From NCBI RefSeq assembly GCF_021608185.1, contig NZ_JAKIHN010000002.1, positions 310,001 to 374,000 of the forward strand: 64,000 bases of DNA, in the 5' to 3' direction. Shown here in pieces: positions 34,470 to 42,340 of this stretch. Position 1 is the stretch's first letter. Every line of letters starts with the position of its first letter. The notes beneath the pieces were generated by a model. It was not told the origin of the DNA. It saw only the letters and a list, made by a program, of their open reading frames with translations, and made no database searches. The position numbers and the translations under genes were made by a program. This stretch comes from Flavobacterium anseongense. Lineage in GTDB: Bacteria > Bacteroidota > Bacteroidia > Flavobacteriales > Flavobacteriaceae.

Positions 34470-34913
34470 ATGTATAGCAAAGAAGAAGCATTACTGATAA
34501 AAAAAGAATTTTGGACCGCATTTGCCGCTGCATATCCCAGAAAGTGGTTGTTGTATGATACAAAAATAAAGGATGTGACCTTTAAGTTTTTTATTGATAA
34601 TAAAAAGGCTCAAGTGCTTTTGGATATCGAACCTAAAGACGAAGAAAAGCGCAAAATTTACTTCGAAAAAATAGAATCTTTAAAAACCATTTTGCTCGAA
34701 GACTATCTTCCTGAAGCCATTTTAGAGCGTAATTTTTATCTTGAAAGCGGTAAAGTTATCAGCCGGATTTGGGTTGAAAAGTTAGGTGTTAGTTTGAACA
34801 ATAAAAATAATTGGGTGACAATTTTTGATTTTTTTAATGAAACAATGACACAGTTTGAGTATTTCTATTTTGAATACGAAGACTACATTAAAGATTTAGA
34901 AATCAATACTTAA
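34470..34913 (+). CDS. DUF4268 domain-containing protein
   Basis: A 147-residue protein matching the DUF4268 pattern: KKEFWTAFAAAYPRKWLLYDTKIKDVTFKFF, the VLLDIEPKDEEKRKIYFEKIESL helix and RIWVEKLGVSLNNKNNW. It is acidic and aromatic-rich with no signal peptide, so cytosolic. The family sometimes occurs within restriction-system or nuclease contexts as a C-terminal domain, but here it is free-standing and has no such neighbour. Its last four bases overlap the end of the convergent DUF721 gene. The function is unknown. Confidence 0.8.
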   Translation: MYSKEEALLIKKEFWTAFAAAYPRKWLLYDTKIKDVTFKFFIDNKKAQVLLDIEPKDEEKRKIYFEKIESLKTILLEDYLPEAILERNFYLESGKVISRIWVEKLGVSLNNKNNWVTIFDFFNETMTQFEYFYFEYEDYIKDLEINT

Positions 34914-35206
34914 CGCAGGATTACGTCTTTTATTACTTCTTTACCAATCTCTTCGTTTATCATTTTGATAATCTTCTGTTTGCCATAACTCAGTTCTTCG
35001 CGCAGCACTGCCGAAGTTAGCGAAACATAAAGTGTAGTTCCTTTTAGAATTACTTCCTTAGTATAACTGTTGACACCATTTCCCATTAATGATTTCCAAG
35101 CCGCTTCCACGTCAATTTTATCCATGCCGGTTTGAAGTTTATTCGTTTCAATAAACTGTTTTAATACATCGCCAATAGAACCTTCGTTGCTTATTCGTCT
35201 TGCCAT
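34910..35206 (-). CDS. DUF721 domain-containing protein
   Basis: A 98-residue DUF721 (DciA-like) protein. It starts MARRISNEGSIGDVLKQFIET and carries the KH-like core VEAAWKSLMGNGVNSYTKEVILKG and LYVSLTSAVLREELSYGKQKII. DciA-type proteins load the replicative helicase in many bacteria that lack DnaC. The Bacteroidetes DUF721 members are shorter, so a helicase-loader role is possible but unproven. The gene is followed on its strand by the convergent DUF4268 gene, overlapping it by four bases. Confidence 0.85.
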   Translation of the reverse strand: MARRISNEGSIGDVLKQFIETNKLQTGMDKIDVEAAWKSLMGNGVNSYTKEVILKGTTLYVSLTSAVLREELSYGKQKIIKMINEEIGKEVIKDVILR

Positions 35207-35228
35207 TTATGCTGAATTTAGTTCAGTA

Positions 35229-35645
35229 TTATTTAAGTGAAAATGGTTTAAATTTTTTATAGGTGTATTCTAAATCTTCTTTGTTTTTTAAGACTAATAT
35301 TGAGTCTTCAATACTAATTATCTCTTCTTTCCATTTACCAAATTTTGTATTGTATTCGATGAAGAAAGAACTGCCTTCTGCTAGAATTTTTATATTTTCT
35401 TTAATGTCGTTAGTTTGAAATTTTCCATCAAACTGTGGCATTACTTTTTGCCGAAAGCCTTCATTATCTTTTAACTGAAAATAATCGATAGTTTCATTCA
35501 CTTTATAATCTTTTGTTTTACCGGTTGAGAACTTAACCTGTTTGATTTCCCAGTAACCATTGAGTTTTTTAATATTTTCCTCCTTTACATTAGGATGACA
35601 AGAAATCAGCAGCAAAGCAAAAAGTAGCAAACCTATTTTTTTCAT
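35229..35645 (-). CDS. small lipoprotein, lipocalin-like
   Basis: A 138-residue protein with a lipoprotein signal: MKKIGLLLFALLLISC, Cys16. The mature part begins KKLNGYWEIKQVKFSTGKTK, whose NGYWEI start is characteristic of small lipocalin-like Bacteroidetes lipoproteins, and continues with alternating strands up to ENIKILAEGSSFFIEYNTKF and DSILVLKNKEDLEYTYKKF. It lies 22 bases upstream of DUF721 on the same strand and could be its transcription partner. No function is known. Confidence 0.7.
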   Translation of the reverse strand: MKKIGLLLFALLLISCHPNVKEENIKKLNGYWEIKQVKFSTGKTKDYKVNETIDYFQLKDNEGFRQKVMPQFDGKFQTNDIKENIKILAEGSSFFIEYNTKFGKWKEEIISIEDSILVLKNKEDLEYTYKKFKPFSLK

Positions 35646-35739
35646 TGATTAAATCGAATTGATGAATGACAAATTTAATTTTAAAATTTACAAACTCATA
35701 GGAATTGTAAATTAATATTATGAACATTAAACTATTTTA

Positions 35740-35747
35740 TATCTTTA
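35740..35747 (+). promoter_or_regulatory. -7-like box of serine hydrolase gene
   Basis: TATCTTTA fits the -7 pattern except for the last base. It lies downstream of an in-frame ATG at 35720 and supports the start at 35774. Confidence 0.4.
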
Positions 35748-35773
35748 AAGTCCAAAGGCAAATTTGTCCGAAT

Positions 35774-36847
35774 ATGAAAAACCCATACCTTCTTCCTTTT
35801 CTACTACTTTTTCTTTTTAGTTGCAGCTCTGATTCTTCTTCAAATCCGGTAGTGGAAGAGCAAATGTATTTTCCTCCCAACGACGGAACTACAACCTGGA
35901 CCACAAAATCAATAGCAGATTTAGGTTGGAATCAAAGTGCCGTGCAGCCTTTATTAGATTATTTAGAATTGAAACATTCCAAATCTTTTATCATTTTGGT
36001 AAACGGAAGAATTGTAATGGAAAATTATTTCAACGGACATACTGCTGCAAGTCCGTGGTATTGGGCAAGTGCGGGAAAAACATTAACTTCAACAGTAACG
36101 GGAATTGCGGAACAGGAAGGTTTATTAAATATCAATAATAAAGTTTCCGATTATTTGGGAACAGGATGGACAAGTGCACCATTAGCAAAAGAAAATCTGA
36201 TTACCTGCAAAAATTTATTATCGATGAATTCAGGTTTAAATGATGCTTTGGGAGATGATGTTTCACCTGCCAATCTTCAGTATGTTGCCGATGCCGGAGA
36301 TCGCTGGGCTTATCATAATGTATATGTAAAACTACAAGATGTAGTGGTACAAGCTAGTGGACAAACCTGGACAAATTATTTCAATACAAAATTAAGAGAT
36401 AAACTCGGAATGACTGGCGGAGCTTGGGTTAATAGCGGAGATGGTTTAAGCGTTTATTGGAGCACAACAAGAAACATGGCGCGTTTTGGTTTGATGGCAT
36501 TAAACAAAGGAAAGTGGAATGGTGTACAAATTGTCAACGAAACTTATTTTAATCAAGCGACCTCGACTTCACAAAGCATAAATCTTGCTTATGGTTATTT
36601 ATGGTGGCTGAATGGTAAAGCTAGTTATCATTTACCACAAAGTCAGTTGCAACTTAACGGAAGTATTATTCCAACTGCTCCTAATGATATGTTTATGGCC
36701 TTAGGAAAAAATGATCAGAAAATCTATGTCATTCCGAGTAAGAAAATGGTAGTCATCAGAATGGGCGATGCAGCAGATGCCGTAAACTTGGCGCTATCTG
36801 ATTTTGACGAAACGCTTTGGACAAAAATTAGTGCTTTGTATCAGTAA
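35774..36847 (+). CDS. serine hydrolase lipoprotein, beta-lactamase family
   Basis: A 357-residue protein. The chosen start gives MKNPYLLPFLLLFLFSC, a lipoprotein signal with Cys17; the frame extends to an ATG at 35720, but a -7-like box intervenes. The penicillin-recognising fold shows the SxxK motif in YWASAGKTLTSTVTG and a YHNVYVKLQDVV (Tyr-x-Asn) motif. The segment TRNMARFGLMALNKGKWNG is typical of class C-like esterases and hydrolases. The YLWWLNGK segment near the end lies where the third motif should be. It would act at an envelope surface; the substrate is unknown. It is distinct from the other serine hydrolase at 28425-29648. Confidence 0.87.
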   Translation: MKNPYLLPFLLLFLFSCSSDSSSNPVVEEQMYFPPNDGTTTWTTKSIADLGWNQSAVQPLLDYLELKHSKSFIILVNGRIVMENYFNGHTAASPWYWASAGKTLTSTVTGIAEQEGLLNINNKVSDYLGTGWTSAPLAKENLITCKNLLSMNSGLNDALGDDVSPANLQYVADAGDRWAYHNVYVKLQDVVVQASGQTWTNYFNTKLRDKLGMTGGAWVNSGDGLSVYWSTTRNMARFGLMALNKGKWNGVQIVNETYFNQATSTSQSINLAYGYLWWLNGKASYHLPQSQLQLNGSIIPTAPNDMFMALGKNDQKIYVIPSKKMVVIRMGDAADAVNLALSDFDETLWTKISALYQ

Positions 36848-36849
36848 AA

Positions 36850-37026
36850 TTACTTTCTAAATCTGATTATAGCGTAAACAAATAATATAAAAGCAAATAA
36901 TCTCAAACCAAGAAAAATACTTGGCAATGGTTTTTCTATAAAATAGCTAAGCACTACTATTCCAATACTGACTGCTATTAATTTTAACGAGGATGATTCC
37001 CTAAAAAAAGATAAAACTTTATTCAT
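36850..37026 (-). CDS. 58-residue two-helix membrane protein
   Basis: The frame runs from ATG at 37026 to TAA at 36850 and encodes MNKVLSFFRESSSLKLIAVS and onward to a positively charged end YAIIRFRK. Two hydrophobic helices (about 15-30 and 36-53) are joined by a short EKPLPS loop; the charge pattern fits a helical hairpin with both ends in the cytosol. It lies six bases upstream (in plus coordinates) of the ftsY stop codon, on the same strand and immediately downstream of ftsY, so it probably ends the ftsY transcript. No family is recognised. The hydrophobic pattern makes chance unlikely. Confidence 0.65.
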   Translation of the reverse strand: MNKVLSFFRESSSLKLIAVSIGIVVLSYFIEKPLPSIFLGLRLFAFILFVYAIIRFRK

Positions 37027-37032
37027 AATTTT

Positions 37033-37986
37033 TTATTTAAAAAACGAATCTACGAATTCAAATTTATTAAAAACCTGCAAATCTTCAATGCCTTCACCTA
37101 CTCCGATATATTTTACCGGAATTTGAAATTGGTCTGAAATTCCGATAACAACACCGCCTTTAGCTGTTCCGTCCAATTTAGTGACTGCAAGACAAGAAAC
37201 TTCGGTCGCTGCCGTAAATTGTGTTGCTTGTTCAAAAGCATTTTGTCCTGTTGAACCATCCAAAACTAATAATACATCGTGTGGTGCGTCTTCTACCACT
37301 TTCTGCATTACTCGTTTTACTTTGGTTAACTCATTCATTAAATTAACTTTATTGTGCAAACGACCTGCAGTATCAATGATAACAACATCAGCGTTTTGAG
37401 TAACTGCACTTTGCAAGGTATCAAAAGCAACCGAAGCAGGATCGCTTCCCATTTGTTGTTTTACGATTGGAACACCAACTCTGTCAGCCCAAATCTGTAA
37501 TTGGTCAATCGCCGCAGCACGAAACGTATCGGCAGCACCAAGAACGACTTTATAACCTGCTTTTTTAAATTGATAAGCTAACTTTCCGATAGTCGTAGTT
37601 TTTCCAACTCCGTTAACGCCAACAACCATAATTACGTATGGTTTCTTGTTAGCCGGTATAGTAAACTCACTTTCTTCTCCCGATTTGGTTTCCGACAAAA
37701 GTCCGGCGATCTCTTCGCGAAGAATTAAATTCAGTTCCTCGGTTCCCATGTATTTATCATTGGAAACGCGCTCTTCGATTCGCTTGATTATTTTTAGTGT
37801 GGTATTAACACCAACATCAGAAGTCACTAAAACTTCCTCCAGATTATCCAGAACCTCATCATCGACTTTTGATTTTCCGGCAACGGCTTTGGTTAGTTTG
37901 GAAAAGAAAGTAGTTTTAGTTTGTTCTAGTCCTTTATCTAAGGTTTCCTTTTTTTCGGAGGAAAATATTCTTTTGAAAAAACTCAT
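37033..37986 (-). CDS. ftsY: signal recognition particle receptor FtsY
   Basis: A 317-residue FtsY, lacking the long acidic A domain of E. coli. The four-helix N domain (LTKAVAGKSKVDDEVLDNLE, EVLVTSDVGVNTTLKI) leads to the GTPase domain with G1 GVNGVGKTT at 123-131, DTFRAAA, G3 DTAGRLHNK and G4 TKLDGTAKGGVV. FtsY docks SRP-bound ribosomes at the SecYEG translocon. It lies downstream of the ribosomal-protein operon, separated by a terminator, and upstream of a small membrane protein gene. Confidence 0.95.
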   Translation of the reverse strand: MSFFKRIFSSEKKETLDKGLEQTKTTFFSKLTKAVAGKSKVDDEVLDNLEEVLVTSDVGVNTTLKIIKRIEERVSNDKYMGTEELNLILREEIAGLLSETKSGEESEFTIPANKKPYVIMVVGVNGVGKTTTIGKLAYQFKKAGYKVVLGAADTFRAAAIDQLQIWADRVGVPIVKQQMGSDPASVAFDTLQSAVTQNADVVIIDTAGRLHNKVNLMNELTKVKRVMQKVVEDAPHDVLLVLDGSTGQNAFEQATQFTAATEVSCLAVTKLDGTAKGGVVIGISDQFQIPVKYIGVGEGIEDLQVFNKFEFVDSFFK

Positions 37987-38012
37987 TTTTTTAGGGAAAA
38001 AATTTGCGTAAA

Positions 38013-38053
38013 TATAAAAATAAAAAAGCTACTTTCTAGTGAAAGTAGCTTTG
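38013..38053 (-). terminator. terminator of rpmB-rpmG-DUF4295 operon
   Basis: Perfect 12-base arms aaagctactttc (38025-38036) and gaaagtagcttt (38041-38052). The T-rich tract follows on the minus strand, downstream of the DUF4295 gene. Confidence 0.92.
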
Positions 38054-38073
38054 ATATAAAATTTTTATTGGAA

Positions 38074-38226
38074 TTATTTCTTTGCTAAGAAACTATCCAC
38101 TTCTTCTGGTGTCATAATGCTTTCAACAAAAGTGTAAGCTCCTGTTTTTGGAGATTTTACCATTTTGATAGCTTTTGATAATCTTTTAGAAGCTGTTTGA
38201 AGCGTTGCTACGGTTTTCTTTGCCAT
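38074..38226 (-). CDS. DUF4295 small basic protein, probable ribosomal protein bL38
   Basis: A 50-residue protein read from ATG at 38226 to TAA at 38074: MAKKTVATLQTASKRLSKAI, then KMVKSPKTGAY and TFVESIMTPEEVDSFLAKK. It is strongly basic at the N-terminus and matches the DUF4295 family, which is restricted to Bacteroidetes. It is the third gene of the rpmB-rpmG operon, 15 bases after rpmG, and the operon ends just behind it. From memory, the Flavobacterium johnsoniae ribosome structure revealed an extra large-subunit protein named bL38, and I believe it corresponds to this family. Context and basic composition agree. Confidence 0.85.
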   Translation of the reverse strand: MAKKTVATLQTASKRLSKAIKMVKSPKTGAYTFVESIMTPEEVDSFLAKK

Positions 38227-38241
38227 GACTAAATATCTTTA

Positions 38242-38424
38242 TTATTTAATTTCTTTGTGAACAGTCATTCTCTTCAAGATTGGATTAAATTTTTTAATCT
38301 CTAATCTGTCCGGAGTATTTTTTTTGTTTTTGTTTGTAATGTAACGAGAAGTTCCAGGAAGACCTGTTCCTTTGTGCTCAGTACACTCTAAAATAACTTG
38401 TATTCTATTACCTTTCTTTGCCAT
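38242..38424 (-). CDS. rpmG: 50S ribosomal protein L33
   Basis: A 60-residue bL33: [18 protein letters not shown], then [24 protein letters not shown]. The second pair of cysteines found in zinc-binding L33 forms is absent, with only one Cys in LECTEHK, so this is a zinc-free (C-minus) version. It lies between rpmB (27 bases upstream) and the DUF4295 gene (15 bases downstream), as in most Bacteroidetes. It sits near the E site of the large subunit. Confidence 0.97.
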   Translation of the reverse strand: MAKKGNRIQVILECTEHKGTGLPGTSRYITNKNKKNTPDRLEIKKFNPILKRMTVHKEIK

Positions 38425-38451
38425 CTTACTTTATTTTTATTGGATTAGGGA

Positions 38452-38688
38452 TTATTTAATAAAACCTTCAACTTTTGCTTTTTTCAAAACAGCAGCCAAT
38501 CCATTTTTATTGATTGTTTTAATTGTAGACGCAGCTACTCTTAGAGTAATCCATCTGTCTTCTTCAGCAAGATAGAAACGTTTTTTAACTAAGTTAACAG
38601 AAAATTTTCTCTTAGTTTTGTTCATAGCGTGAGAAACGTTATTTCCTACCATCGCTCTTTTACCTGTAAGGTCACAAACTCTTGACAT
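38452..38688 (-). CDS. rpmB: 50S ribosomal protein L28
   Basis: A 78-residue bL28: [40 protein letters not shown], and the closing [20 protein letters not shown]. One cysteine remains of the usual zinc pair. It is the first gene of a three-gene ribosomal operon and is preceded by a textbook Bacteroidetes promoter at 38725-38756, leaving a leader of about 30 bases without a Shine-Dalgarno sequence. Confidence 0.97.
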   Translation of the reverse strand: MSRVCDLTGKRAMVGNNVSHAMNKTKRKFSVNLVKKRFYLAEEDRWITLRVAASTIKTINKNGLAAVLKKAKVEGFIK

Positions 38689-38724
38689 TATGCTTATCTT
38701 TTATCGTTATTCAAAATCAGGGTG

Positions 38725-38756
38725 CAAACTTACACAAAATAAATCATTGTAGCAAA
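38725..38756 (-). promoter_or_regulatory. promoter of rpmB operon
   Basis: On the minus strand: TTTG (38753-38756), a 20-base gap, then TAAGTTTG (38725-38732). Both boxes match the Bacteroidetes sigma consensus exactly. Confidence 0.8.
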
Positions 38757-38847
38757 AAAAATATGGCAGTTTTTATTCTTTTTTTTTATTTGTTTTTTGC
38801 AAGATTAAAAGATTGCTTTTTTTGAACAAGTTTATCAACAGCCTAAT

Positions 38848-40104
38848 TTAGTCAAAAGCATTCTTTAAAATTTCTTTCTGCAGTATTTCCAGGGCTTTGT
38901 TTGCTGTTCTGTCTATCACTTTTTCACGTGGTTGCCCAAAGTTAAATTTTTCGACAAAAACAGCTTTAGGTGTTGCCAATGCAATAAATACGGTTCCAAC
39001 TTCGGCATCGGCGTCACCTTTTGTTGGTCCGGCGTTGCCTGTTGTAGCAATTGCGTAATCTGGTTTCATTACTTTTTGAATTCCGATTGCCATTTCAGAT
39101 GCGACTTCTTTACTTACTACAGTATGTTTTTCAATAGTCTTTGCATCAACACCAAGCACCGAAACTTTTGTATCGGTAGCATAACTTACAACGCTTCCAC
39201 GGAAATAATTTGAAGCTCCGGCAACGGAAGTCAACATTTGAGCAATTTTTCCACCGGTACAACTTTCGGCTGTGGCTACTGTTTTGCCTTGTTGCTGAAG
39301 TAATCTTCCAATAATAACTTCTATGGTTTCGTCTTCATCAAAACCAACGATTATATCTCCGATGATTTTGGTTAATGATTGTACATTCTCCTGAATCGCT
39401 TTTTCTAAGACTTCCTGATTTTCTCCGCGAGCGGTCAAACGCAAACGCACTCTTCCCGGGCTTGGCAGATAAGCTAACTTGATAAATTCGGGTAAATTGT
39501 TTTCCCAGTTTTCTATGCGTTCAGCTACTAAGCTTTCGCCTTGACCATATGTTAGTATGGTTTTGTGAATGATGTACGGTCGCTTGTATTCTGTAACAAC
39601 TTTTGGAATGATTTCGTTATCGACTATATATTTCATTTCGTATGGAACTCCGGGTAATGAAATATAAACGGTCTTTCCTTTTTTCATCCACATTCCCGGT
39701 GCTGTTCCCATTTTGTTGAAAAGCACTTCACATTTTGACGGAACCAAAGCCTGGTCTTTGTTCAATTGTGTGATTGGTCTTTTGTAAAAGCCTTCAATCA
39801 TTTCGGTAACGTGAGTCAAGACTTTTTGATTTACGACTAAAACATCATCAAAGTATTCGCAAAAGGTGTGCTTGGTAATATCATCTTTTGTTGGTCCGAG
39901 ACCTCCGGTGATAATAACCAAATCGACTTTGTTTTGTAGCGATGAAAAAGTGTTTAGAATATGTTGCTTGTCATCGGAAATGGAAAGCATTTCGGTAGTT
40001 TGAACTCCGATTTTATCTAAAGCTTTTGCTATGTAACCCGAATTGGTATCAACTATTTGGCCGATTAGAATTTCGTCGCCAATGGTTACTATGGTTGCTT
40101 TCAT
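38848..40104 (-). CDS. cinA: competence/damage-inducible protein CinA
   Basis: A 418-residue two-domain CinA. The N-terminal molybdopterin-binding-like domain carries [33 protein letters not shown] and [11 protein letters not shown]; the C-terminal PncC-type domain carries [33 protein letters not shown] and [20 protein letters not shown]. The combination cleaves ADP-ribose and deamidates nicotinamide mononucleotide, both steps in NAD recycling. No recA is adjacent, unlike in Gram-positive bacteria. It lies upstream of rpmB but is separated from it by that operon's own promoter. Confidence 0.93.
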   Translation of the reverse strand: MKATIVTIGDEILIGQIVDTNSGYIAKALDKIGVQTTEMLSISDDKQHILNTFSSLQNKVDLVIITGGLGPTKDDITKHTFCEYFDDVLVVNQKVLTHVTEMIEGFYKRPITQLNKDQALVPSKCEVLFNKMGTAPGMWMKKGKTVYISLPGVPYEMKYIVDNEIIPKVVTEYKRPYIIHKTILTYGQGESLVAERIENWENNLPEFIKLAYLPSPGRVRLRLTARGENQEVLEKAIQENVQSLTKIIGDIIVGFDEDETIEVIIGRLLQQQGKTVATAESCTGGKIAQMLTSVAGASNYFRGSVVSYATDTKVSVLGVDAKTIEKHTVVSKEVASEMAIGIQKVMKPDYAIATTGNAGPTKGDADAEVGTVFIALATPKAVFVEKFNFGQPREKVIDRTANKALEILQKEILKNAFD

Positions 40105-40185
40105 TCTTTTAAGGTTCTAGGGTTTTGAGTGGCTAAGGTACAGAGGTTTTGATTTGGTTTACAAGAATACAAATCGATTACTAAT

Positions 40186-40242
40186 TAGCCCCGATTGGAG
40201 TGGCATCTCGTCTTTTGGGACGAGATAGAGCGGAAAGCGGGA
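40186..40242. repeat. dispersed bipartite repeat, copy 2
   Basis: It begins tagccccgattg and ends agcggaaagcggga, with an inner hairpin atctcgtc-ttttg-ggacgagat. The ends match copy 1 at 6688-6731, while the inner part differs. A second hairpin (gggaatta, taattccc) follows at 40240-40264. Confidence 0.75.
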
Positions 40243-40282
40243 ATTACCATCACCGATAATTCCCGAGCCAATCGCTTCTTAT

Positions 40283-40627
40283 TTACAATTCGAAATCTTT
40301 TTTGATTTCTTTTACCGCTTTTTCTATTTGACTTTGGACGCTAGCGAAAGTGTCATTAATTTCTTTGCGCTTCCCTTCCCTTTTTCCCCAAGCTTCGACT
40401 TCAAGAATTTCCTGGTGAGCAACCGTCATCCCGATTAAATCTAATGAAGGTTTAATTTTGTGGGCATAGCTGTATGCCAGTTTATGATCTTTTGTTTTGA
40501 TTCCTAACTCGATTTGCTTCAAATCTTCCGGGACTTCTGTAACAAACAGTGTGATAATTTGCATTACGAATTCAGGGTCATTGTCTGAAAGAGCGTAAAC
40601 TTTTGAGAGGTTGTAGTTTATTGCCAT
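40283..40627 (-). CDS. histidine phosphotransfer (Hpt) domain protein
   Basis: A 114-residue stand-alone Hpt protein. The phosphorylatable histidine lies in YSYAHKIKPSLDLIGM, matching the HxxKxxxxxxG pattern, inside a four-helix bundle (MQIITLFVTEVPEDLKQIEL, AHQEILEVEAWGKREGK). Such proteins relay phosphate between hybrid histidine kinases and response regulators. No kinase or receiver gene lies in the window, so its partners are encoded elsewhere. The start overlaps the stop of the upstream FAH-family gene by one base. Confidence 0.85.
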   Translation of the reverse strand: MAINYNLSKVYALSDNDPEFVMQIITLFVTEVPEDLKQIELGIKTKDHKLAYSYAHKIKPSLDLIGMTVAHQEILEVEAWGKREGKRKEINDTFASVQSQIEKAVKEIKKDFEL

Positions 40628-41238
40628 TATTTAATGTGTAATCTTAGTACTTTTTTGTTTTCTATAAATCCTTCGAGGATGTCGTTTGGTTCTACTTTGG
40701 CAACGCCTTCGGGTGTTCCTGTGAAAATGATGTCGCCTTTTTTGAGTGTAAAAAACTGTGAAATGTGTGAAATAATTTCGTCAATTTTCCACAGCATATG
40801 ACTTGTATTCCCTTTTTGAACGGTTTTTCCGTTTTTTTGCAACTCAAAATTAATATTTTCTGTTGAAATAAATTGATTTATCGGATGAAAGTCACCAATC
40901 ATCGCTGAACCGTCAAAAGCTTTTGCTTTTTCCCATGGCAAACCTTTATCTTTCAGTTTGTTCTGAACATCTCTTGCCGTAAAATCGATTCCTAAACCTA
41001 TCTCATCATAATATTTGTGTGCGAATTTGGTATCGATATATTTCCCCACTTTTGAGATTTTTACCAGGATTTCTACTTCGTGATGCACATCGTTACTGAA
41101 CTCCGGAATCGTAAAAGGTGTTTTCTTTGGCAGAATTGCGGTATCAGGTTTCATGAAAATCACGGGCTCATCCGGCCGCTCATTGTTGAGCTCGGCTATG
41201 TGATTGACGTAATTCCTTCCGATACAGATGATCTTCAT
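40627..41238 (-). CDS. fumarylacetoacetate hydrolase family protein
   Basis: A 203-residue FAH-fold protein. Landmarks are MKIICIGRNYVNHIAELNNE, PVIFMKPDTAIL, DVHHEVEILVKISK (metal-binding HxxxE...E) and IGLGIDFTARDVQNKLKDKG. The closing GDIIFTGTPEGVAKVEPND completes the family pattern. Members of this compact group hydrolyse acylpyruvates or decarboxylate oxaloacetate with Mg or Mn. The exact substrate cannot be read from sequence; acylpyruvase or oxaloacetate decarboxylase activity is the usual assignment. It is coupled to the Hpt gene by a one-base overlap, which may be coincidental. Confidence 0.88.
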   Translation of the reverse strand: MKIICIGRNYVNHIAELNNERPDEPVIFMKPDTAILPKKTPFTIPEFSNDVHHEVEILVKISKVGKYIDTKFAHKYYDEIGLGIDFTARDVQNKLKDKGLPWEKAKAFDGSAMIGDFHPINQFISTENINFELQKNGKTVQKGNTSHMLWKIDEIISHISQFFTLKKGDIIFTGTPEGVAKVEPNDILEGFIENKKVLRLHIK

Positions 41239-41245
41239 ATTTCTT

Positions 41246-41316
41246 TAGTTGGAAGATGGGAGATGGAAGTTGGAAGTAAAATCTTCCGGCTTCTGACTTC
41301 CAGCTTCTAGCTTTTT
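41246..41316. repeat. purine/pyrimidine inverted words in spacer
   Basis: ttggaagatgggagatggaa is mirrored by cttccggcttctgacttcca in the spacer before the exonuclease gene end. It is an imperfect inverted repeat of ggaag words; it may fold as a terminator. Confidence 0.5.
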
Positions 41317-42080
41317 GTATTTAATTTTCTTAATTTGATTCCGGTTAAAACTTTCTTCGTATATAACGGAAATTCCGCGTTTTGTATCCAGCCAAAATAA
41401 CCTGGTTCTTTGTCTAAAACTTCATCAACCAAAGCGCCTTTGTGTTTTCCGAAGGTAAAAATCTCCTGACCTTCATTATTCAATGCGATGAATCCGGCAA
41501 AATCAACCGATTTTTTTCGGGTAGTAAATTCAGAAAGTGATTTCATATCATTTTCTAAATCTTCGTATCTGTCTAATTGTGCTTTCAGAATTTCATAAGT
41601 TGCCATTGTATCAGCTTCGGCACTATGTGCGTTTTCCAGACTTTGATTGCAATAAAATTTATAAGCTGCACTTAGTGTTCTCTCTTCTTTTTTGTGGAAG
41701 ATTGTCTGCACATCAACTGAAACACGGTTTTTCATATCAAAATCTACTTCGGCGCGCAATAATTCTTCGGCTAGAAGTGGAATATCAAATCGGTCGGAAT
41801 TAAACCCGGCCAAATCAGAATCCTTAATCATTGCATGCACTTGAGAAGCCAGTTCTTTGAAAGTTGGTTCATTGGCTACTTTTTCATTTGAGATTCCGTG
41901 AACGGCTGTTGCTTGTGGTGGAATTGGAATAGTTGGATTTACCAGCCATGTTTTGCTTTCTTTATTTCCGTTGGGAAATACTTTAAAAATGGAGATTTCC
42001 ACAATTCTATCTTTGGCAACTTCAATACCTGTGGTTTCCAAATCAAAAAAACAAATAGGACGCGTGAGTTTTAATTCCAT
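41307..42080 (-). CDS. 3'-5' exonuclease, DnaQ-like
   Basis: A 257-residue DEDD-type exonuclease. Exo I is CFFDLETTGIEVAKDRIVEI (Asp and Glu), Exo II is AGFNSDRFDIPLLAEEL, and Exo III is ENAHSAEADTMATYEIL, with His and Asp as expected for the DEDDh subgroup. The C-terminal 60 residues (EIFTFGKHKGALVDEVLDKEP) match the DUF3820-like GKHKG motif found in DNA polymerase III epsilon-like proteins of Bacteroidetes. It likely proofreads or trims DNA or RNA ends. It has its own -7 box at 42098-42105. Confidence 0.88.
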   Translation of the reverse strand: MELKLTRPICFFDLETTGIEVAKDRIVEISIFKVFPNGNKESKTWLVNPTIPIPPQATAVHGISNEKVANEPTFKELASQVHAMIKDSDLAGFNSDRFDIPLLAEELLRAEVDFDMKNRVSVDVQTIFHKKEERTLSAAYKFYCNQSLENAHSAEADTMATYEILKAQLDRYEDLENDMKSLSEFTTRKKSVDFAGFIALNNEGQEIFTFGKHKGALVDEVLDKEPGYFGWIQNAEFPLYTKKVLTGIKLRKLNTKS

Positions 42081-42097
42081 TTTAAAAAGTTAGTCGA

Positions 42098-42105
42098 CAA
42101 ATATA
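42098..42105 (-). promoter_or_regulatory. -7 box of exonuclease gene
   Basis: TATATTTG on the minus strand, 17 bases before the ATG. No clear -33 box. Confidence 0.45.
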
Positions 42106-42282
42106 AAATATTGTAGTTACCGTTGGTCGAATTTATAAAAAGTTTTGCACTTTTTTAAGGATGGTTTAGGAAATAATTGATTTGTAAATATTTGACTTTA
42201 GACTATTTTAGGCTTCTCAATTTATTAATCAGAAAATCCCTCGTTTTGTCCAAATCCTTACAATTATTAGCATTAAGGATGC

Positions 42283-42316
42283 TATAGAAAAAGCCCGATT
42301 TAAATTTTCGGGCTTA
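42283..42316 (-). terminator. terminator of coiled-coil protein gene
   Basis: The arms aagcccga (42291-42298) and tcgggctt (42308-42315) form a hairpin directly downstream of the coiled-coil gene, read on the minus strand. Confidence 0.75.
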
Positions 42317-42340
42317 TGTAATTTCGTTATACGATATCAA

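Noticed and set aside
34470..34913. DUF4268 protein as part of a restriction or defence system
   Set aside because: The family sometimes occurs with nucleases, but here the neighbours are DUF721, a Nudix hydrolase and lipoproteins.
37181..38011. Plus-strand ORFs opposite ftsY
   Set aside because: Antisense shadows with serine-rich, improbable sequence.
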